DNA from: Cyanobacteria bacterium UBA11153
GTDB lineage: Bacteria; Cyanobacteriota; Cyanobacteriia; Cyanobacteriales; Coleofasciculaceae
Length of the DNA stretch: 18,983 nucleotides
Direction of reading: 5' to 3'
Assembly: GCA_003511885.1 (NCBI GenBank)
Contig: DOIX01000042.1
Location: 1,602-20,584 of the forward strand
Position numbers and translations under genes: made by a program. Positions 15,860-18,983 of this stretch are shown here, in pieces; the first letter of the stretch is position 1, and each line of letters opens with the position of its first letter. Under the pieces are notes generated by a model that saw nothing but the letters and a program-made list of their open reading frames with translations, did not search any database and had not been told where the DNA came from.

Positions 15860-18541
15860 CTAATTTCTGGCTTCTTCAATTAACTCGATAATGCGATCGC
15901 AACGGAAGCCATTAACTAACTCTGTTATAGTCTCTCCTAGCGCTTCAGACTCTGGGGGGATTTGCTCAATGAGTTGGAAAATGCGATCGTTATCAATTCG
16001 ATCGGCTGCTTGATATAGTAGATCCAGCCATAAAGGTGGCATTTTTTTCAAATCCTCCGCAGTCACGGTTTGATGGGATGATTGAGTAAATTTACCAGAT
16101 GTTTCTGTGGCTGAGTCTGACTCTTGATAAAGGTATCGTACTCCCAGGTATTGAGCCATTTTTTGAAAGATAACCTCTTCTCGGAAGGGCTTGCGCACGA
16201 AATCGTCACAACCTGCGGATAAAACAACGGATTTATCCTCCTCAAAAGCACTAGCGGTTAGGGCAATAATGGCAGTAGCCTGCCCTTTTAAATGGGTTTT
16301 AATGTATTTCGTTGCTTCATATCCATCCATGACGGGCATCCGCATATCCATCCAGATGAGGTGAGGTTCCCAACTTGACCATATATTAATCGCTTCTTCA
16401 CCGTTAACTCCTTCTCGTACTGAAAATCCGACTGAGGTGAGAAGTTTCACGAGTAAAAGGCGACTTTCTTTGCGATCGTCAACTACTAATATACGATAGT
16501 CTGACTGTCCCGGTGCTAAACCAATCGCCCGCCGCATTACTTGGGGCGTTTGAATTTCAACTGCTTCAGCTAAATTTACCTCAATATTAAATTTAAAAAT
16601 GCTCCCCTCACCTAATATACTCCTCACGGTAATATCTCCTCCCATTAACTGTACGAATTGACGGCTAATAGGTAAACCTAAACCAGTTCCTTCTAAAGAT
16701 TTTTTCCCTGTTTCAGTTTGGACGAATGGGGCAAACAAAGTTTTGATTTCTTCGGGAGCCATCCCAGGGCCTGTGTCTTCGATCTCAAAACCAATTATTC
16801 GTTGTTTATTATGGGGATTTATCTGATTTGCTTCTATGTCTTCCTGACGAATAGCTCCCCGCAATGTCACGCCTCCTTCTGATGTAAATTTGATCGCATT
16901 TCCCAGGAGATTGATTAAAACTTGACGTAACTTTCTTTCATCAGTTTCCACATATTGAGGGAGATTTGAGTCATAATCAAAAACTAACTGTAAGTTCTTT
17001 TTTTCAGCAGGTAACTTGAACATTCCCTCTAGACTATCCAACAATCGGTATAAATCAAAGCTATTTTTATCGATAGTCACTTCGCCCACTTCAATTTTAG
17101 ACAGTTGAAGAATATTGTTAATTAAGCCTAGTAGATGTTCGCCGGAACGGTTAATAATTTCTAAGTATTCTTGTTGCTCTGGTTTGAGGGATGGATCTCT
17201 ACCTAGTAATTGAGAAAAGCCGATAATGGCATTGAGGGGAGTCCGAAGTTCATGACTCATATTGGCGAGGAATTGGCTTTTGGCGAGGTTGGCAGCATCA
17301 GCGGTTTCTTTGGCTTGTTGGAGTGCTAGCTCCATGTGTTTGCGATCGCTAATATCTCGCGCTACGACGATGACTGAATCGGAGGAAAGGGGCGATACTC
17401 TGGCATTAAACCACATATCATTCCCCTGAATATTCAGGCTATACTCAATATCTTGAGTCTCTTGAGTTAACAGAGTTTTATTAATACATGTTAAAAATAT
17501 CTCTGCTTCGCTTTTAGCAAAAATATCCGATACTGTTTTACCAACTACATCATCAGCTTTTTTAAAGAGCAGGGATGAATTATTCGGAGTAACTTTTAGA
17601 TATCGCCCCCGATCATCGAGAACCATAATTAAATCGCTCATTGCCCCCAATAAACCCCGCATTTCCGCTTCCGATGCTTGCAAGGCTTGTTCGGTGCGTT
17701 TGCGATCGCTAATATCTTGACTGACTGACAGCAGACACATTTCTCCGTCAATATCAAGGATTTCTGCTGATAACAGAAATGTTCTAATTTCACCTATTCT
17801 AGTGCGGGACTGAAATTCATAATTGCGAACATTACCACTTTCTGCTAATAAGTTGAATAGGCGATCGCGATTTTTTGGATCCACCCAAAGCCCTAAATCA
17901 ATTGCAGTACGACCAATAATTTCTGCTCTAGTGTAACCTGTCATCTGACAGAAAGCATCGTTTACTTCAATATGAGTGCCATCATCTAATTTGGTGATGG
18001 TAATGGGGTTGGGTGAAGAGCGAAAGGCTTTGGCTAATTTTTCTTCAGACTGGCGCAGGGCTACTGTACGTTGTTGTACTAGTTTTGCTAATTCCTGATT
18101 TAGTTCCTGAAGTTGGGAATTTTGTTCGGCGAGTTGTTTATCTTGAAAATAGCTACGAATTCCTTCTTTTACCGTCAATATCAAGTCTTCATGCTGCCAA
18201 GGCTTCGGGATATATCTATATAATTTTGCATATTTTATGGCGTTGCCAACTACTTCTAAATTAGCTTCTCCTGTGAGCATTATTTTAATAGTATTGGGAG
18301 ATATTTCATGAATTTCTTTAAGTAATTCATCTCCTGTCATATCAGGCATTCGGTAATCAGAAATTACCATGGCGATTTCATATTTATCTTCGAGTAACTC
18401 TCCCAGTAATTCTAAAGCATCTTCGCTGTCACTTGCCGTTTCAATAATATAGTCGTCTCGCAAAGCTTTTTTTAGTTCAATTTTGAGACTTTCCAGGATT
18501 GTCGCTTCATCATCTACACATATAATAACGGGTTTATTCAT
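15860..18541 (-). CDS. REC-PAS-PAS-HK-REC hybrid histidine kinase with conserved C-terminal tail
   Basis: The 893-residue soluble protein begins with a receiver (1-130; CVDDE, D62 in SDYRMP, T90, K113 in PKPW) of the type often found in RpfG-like regulators. A coiled coil (~135-170) leads to two PAS/PAC domains (~165-285 and ~290-405, each ending in DISDRK). HisKA has H430 in ANMSHELRTPLNA. The ATPase has N-box NLLGNAIKF (544-552), G1 box EDTGPGM (588-594) and G2 box GTGLGL (618-623). A second receiver (~682-800) has VDD, D732 in WMDMRMP and K784 in RKPF. The helical tail (~829-891) begins LKKMPPLWLDLLYQAA. PAS domains suggest sensing of a cytosolic ligand or redox state; no cofactor-binding residue identifies which. 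Its ATG overlaps the TGA of the preceding receiver gene (ATGA), so translation is probably coupled. Its first domain resembles that preceding receiver, and its core resembles the next gene downstream. Confidence 0.95.
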   Translation of the reverse strand: MNKPVIICVDDEATILESLKIELKKALRDDYIIETASDSEDALELLGELLEDKYEIAMVISDYRMPDMTGDELLKEIHEISPNTIKIMLTGEANLEVVGNAIKYAKLYRYIPKPWQHEDLILTVKEGIRSYFQDKQLAEQNSQLQELNQELAKLVQQRTVALRQSEEKLAKAFRSSPNPITITKLDDGTHIEVNDAFCQMTGYTRAEIIGRTAIDLGLWVDPKNRDRLFNLLAESGNVRNYEFQSRTRIGEIRTFLLSAEILDIDGEMCLLSVSQDISDRKRTEQALQASEAEMRGLLGAMSDLIMVLDDRGRYLKVTPNNSSLLFKKADDVVGKTVSDIFAKSEAEIFLTCINKTLLTQETQDIEYSLNIQGNDMWFNARVSPLSSDSVIVVARDISDRKHMELALQQAKETADAANLAKSQFLANMSHELRTPLNAIIGFSQLLGRDPSLKPEQQEYLEIINRSGEHLLGLINNILQLSKIEVGEVTIDKNSFDLYRLLDSLEGMFKLPAEKKNLQLVFDYDSNLPQYVETDERKLRQVLINLLGNAIKFTSEGGVTLRGAIRQEDIEANQINPHNKQRIIGFEIEDTGPGMAPEEIKTLFAPFVQTETGKKSLEGTGLGLPISRQFVQLMGGDITVRSILGEGSIFKFNIEVNLAEAVEIQTPQVMRRAIGLAPGQSDYRILVVDDRKESRLLLVKLLTSVGFSVREGVNGEEAINIWSSWEPHLIWMDMRMPVMDGYEATKYIKTHLKGQATAIIALTASAFEEDKSVVLSAGCDDFVRKPFREEVIFQKMAQYLGVRYLYQESDSATETSGKFTQSSHQTVTAEDLKKMPPLWLDLLYQAADRIDNDRIFQLIEQIPPESEALGETITELVNGFRCDRIIELIEEARN

Positions 18542-18933
18542 AGTTTTGCCAAACCAGATTTAATAGTTTCAACTAATTCTTTTCCACTCCAAGGTTTGTG
18601 GATGCAGCCATAAAGGTTTGCTTTGACTTTTGCCCGTTCAATTGCCCCATCATCAGCATGTCCAGTCAAGAGAACTTTAATAACTTTTGGATATTTTTTA
18701 TGGACATTAATTAAAAATTCATCTCCTTTTGTACCGGGCATTAACCAATCGGATACAATCACCAAAATATCAGATTCATCCTCTTCCATTTCCTCAATAA
18801 TTTCCATTGCTTCATCAGCACTTTCTGCTACTTCATAAATGTAATTATTCCCAAATTCATTCTTTAATTGTATTTTTAAGCTATTTAATACAACCATTTC
18901 ATCGTCAACACATAAAATTACAGGCTTTGACAT
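18538..18933 (-). CDS. Stand-alone receiver (CheY-like response regulator)
   Basis: The 131-residue protein is one receiver domain with no output domain. It has CVDDE (8-12), the phospho-acceptor D62 in SDWLMP, T90 in LLTGHA and K113 in HKPW. By manual ungapped comparison ~55 of 131 positions match the N-terminal receiver of the next gene, including MxKPVIxCVDDE at the start and KPW at the end, so the two are duplicates. Single receivers act as phosphate shuttles, sinks or protein-binding switches; which applies here is not visible. The TGA overlaps the ATG of the kinase gene by 4 bases. The start is the ATG at 18933, with an A-rich leader and no Shine-Dalgarno sequence. It is the first gene of the block seen in this window, and an upstream gene or promoter may lie beyond the right edge. 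Confidence 0.93.
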   Translation of the reverse strand: MSKPVILCVDDEMVVLNSLKIQLKNEFGNNYIYEVAESADEAMEIIEEMEEDESDILVIVSDWLMPGTKGDEFLINVHKKYPKVIKVLLTGHADDGAIERAKVKANLYGCIHKPWSGKELVETIKSGLAKL

Positions 18934-18966
18934 ATTTGTTATTTTTTGTTGTTTGTTTTTATTATT

Positions 18967-18978
18967 TAGGGCTTGCTG
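18967..18978 (+). repeat. 12-bp motif TAGGGCTTGCTG, right copy
   Basis: This is the inverted partner of the motif at 76-87, 34 bases upstream of the first signalling gene and running off the window. Its downstream bases (TATAA) partly agree with the A-run after the left copy. It may be the end of a dispersed element outside the window. Confidence 0.3.
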
Positions 18979-18983
18979 TATAA

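Overview
The window looks like chromosomal DNA from a cyanobacterium, probably a filamentous one. The octamer GCGATCGC (HIP1, the palindrome over-represented in cyanobacteria) occurs at least seven times: 874, 1949, 2841, 15893, 17342, 17702 and 17861. There are also several short arrays with a strict 7-base period, like the short tandemly repeated repetitive (STRR) sequences described in filamentous cyanobacteria. The protein repertoire (a SpoIID-like wall protein, a giant CheA-type hybrid kinase, a CPA2 antiporter and several large hybrid histidine kinases) fits the same origin. The genus cannot be fixed from the sequence alone.

Layout. 132-1784 (-) is a secreted SpoIID/LytB-domain protein. 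2022-8150 (-) is a ~2040-residue CheA-like hybrid kinase (Hpt, very long acidic repetitive linker, dimerisation, ATPase, CheW and receiver domains), followed by a recognisable intrinsic terminator. A ~390-base divergent spacer (8151-8536) leads to 8537-10774 (+), a membrane cation/proton antiporter with cytosolic RCK domains. A 114-base convergent spacer full of repeats separates it from a four-gene signalling block on the minus strand. Read 5' to 3' on that strand, the block is 18933-18538 (single receiver), 18541-15860 (REC-PAS-PAS-HK-REC), 15730-13754 (REC-HK-REC) and 13738-10889 (REC-GAF-PAS-PAS-HK).

How the genes may work together. The four minus-strand signalling genes probably form one operon: the first pair overlap by 4 bases and the last pair are 15 bases apart. 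They encode three kinases and five receiver domains, but no Hpt protein and no DNA-binding or enzymatic output, so the output must lie elsewhere. Adjacent genes share modules in a chain: gene 1 and 2 share one receiver type, gene 2 and 3 share the kinase, receiver and C-terminal tail, and gene 3 and 4 share a second receiver type. The CheA-like gene stands alone, without CheW, MCP or PilG/H-type neighbours. The antiporter and SpoIID gene have no evident functional link to the signalling genes.

The most unusual structure is repetitive. At least six loci carry 7-bp-period arrays with different unit sequences. Two are inside kinase genes and are translated in frame within or beside the ATP-binding domain, one supplies the stop codon of the antiporter gene, one resembles a terminator, and one fills the only long gap of the operon. 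The CheA-like linker also contains a near-identical 405-base duplication.
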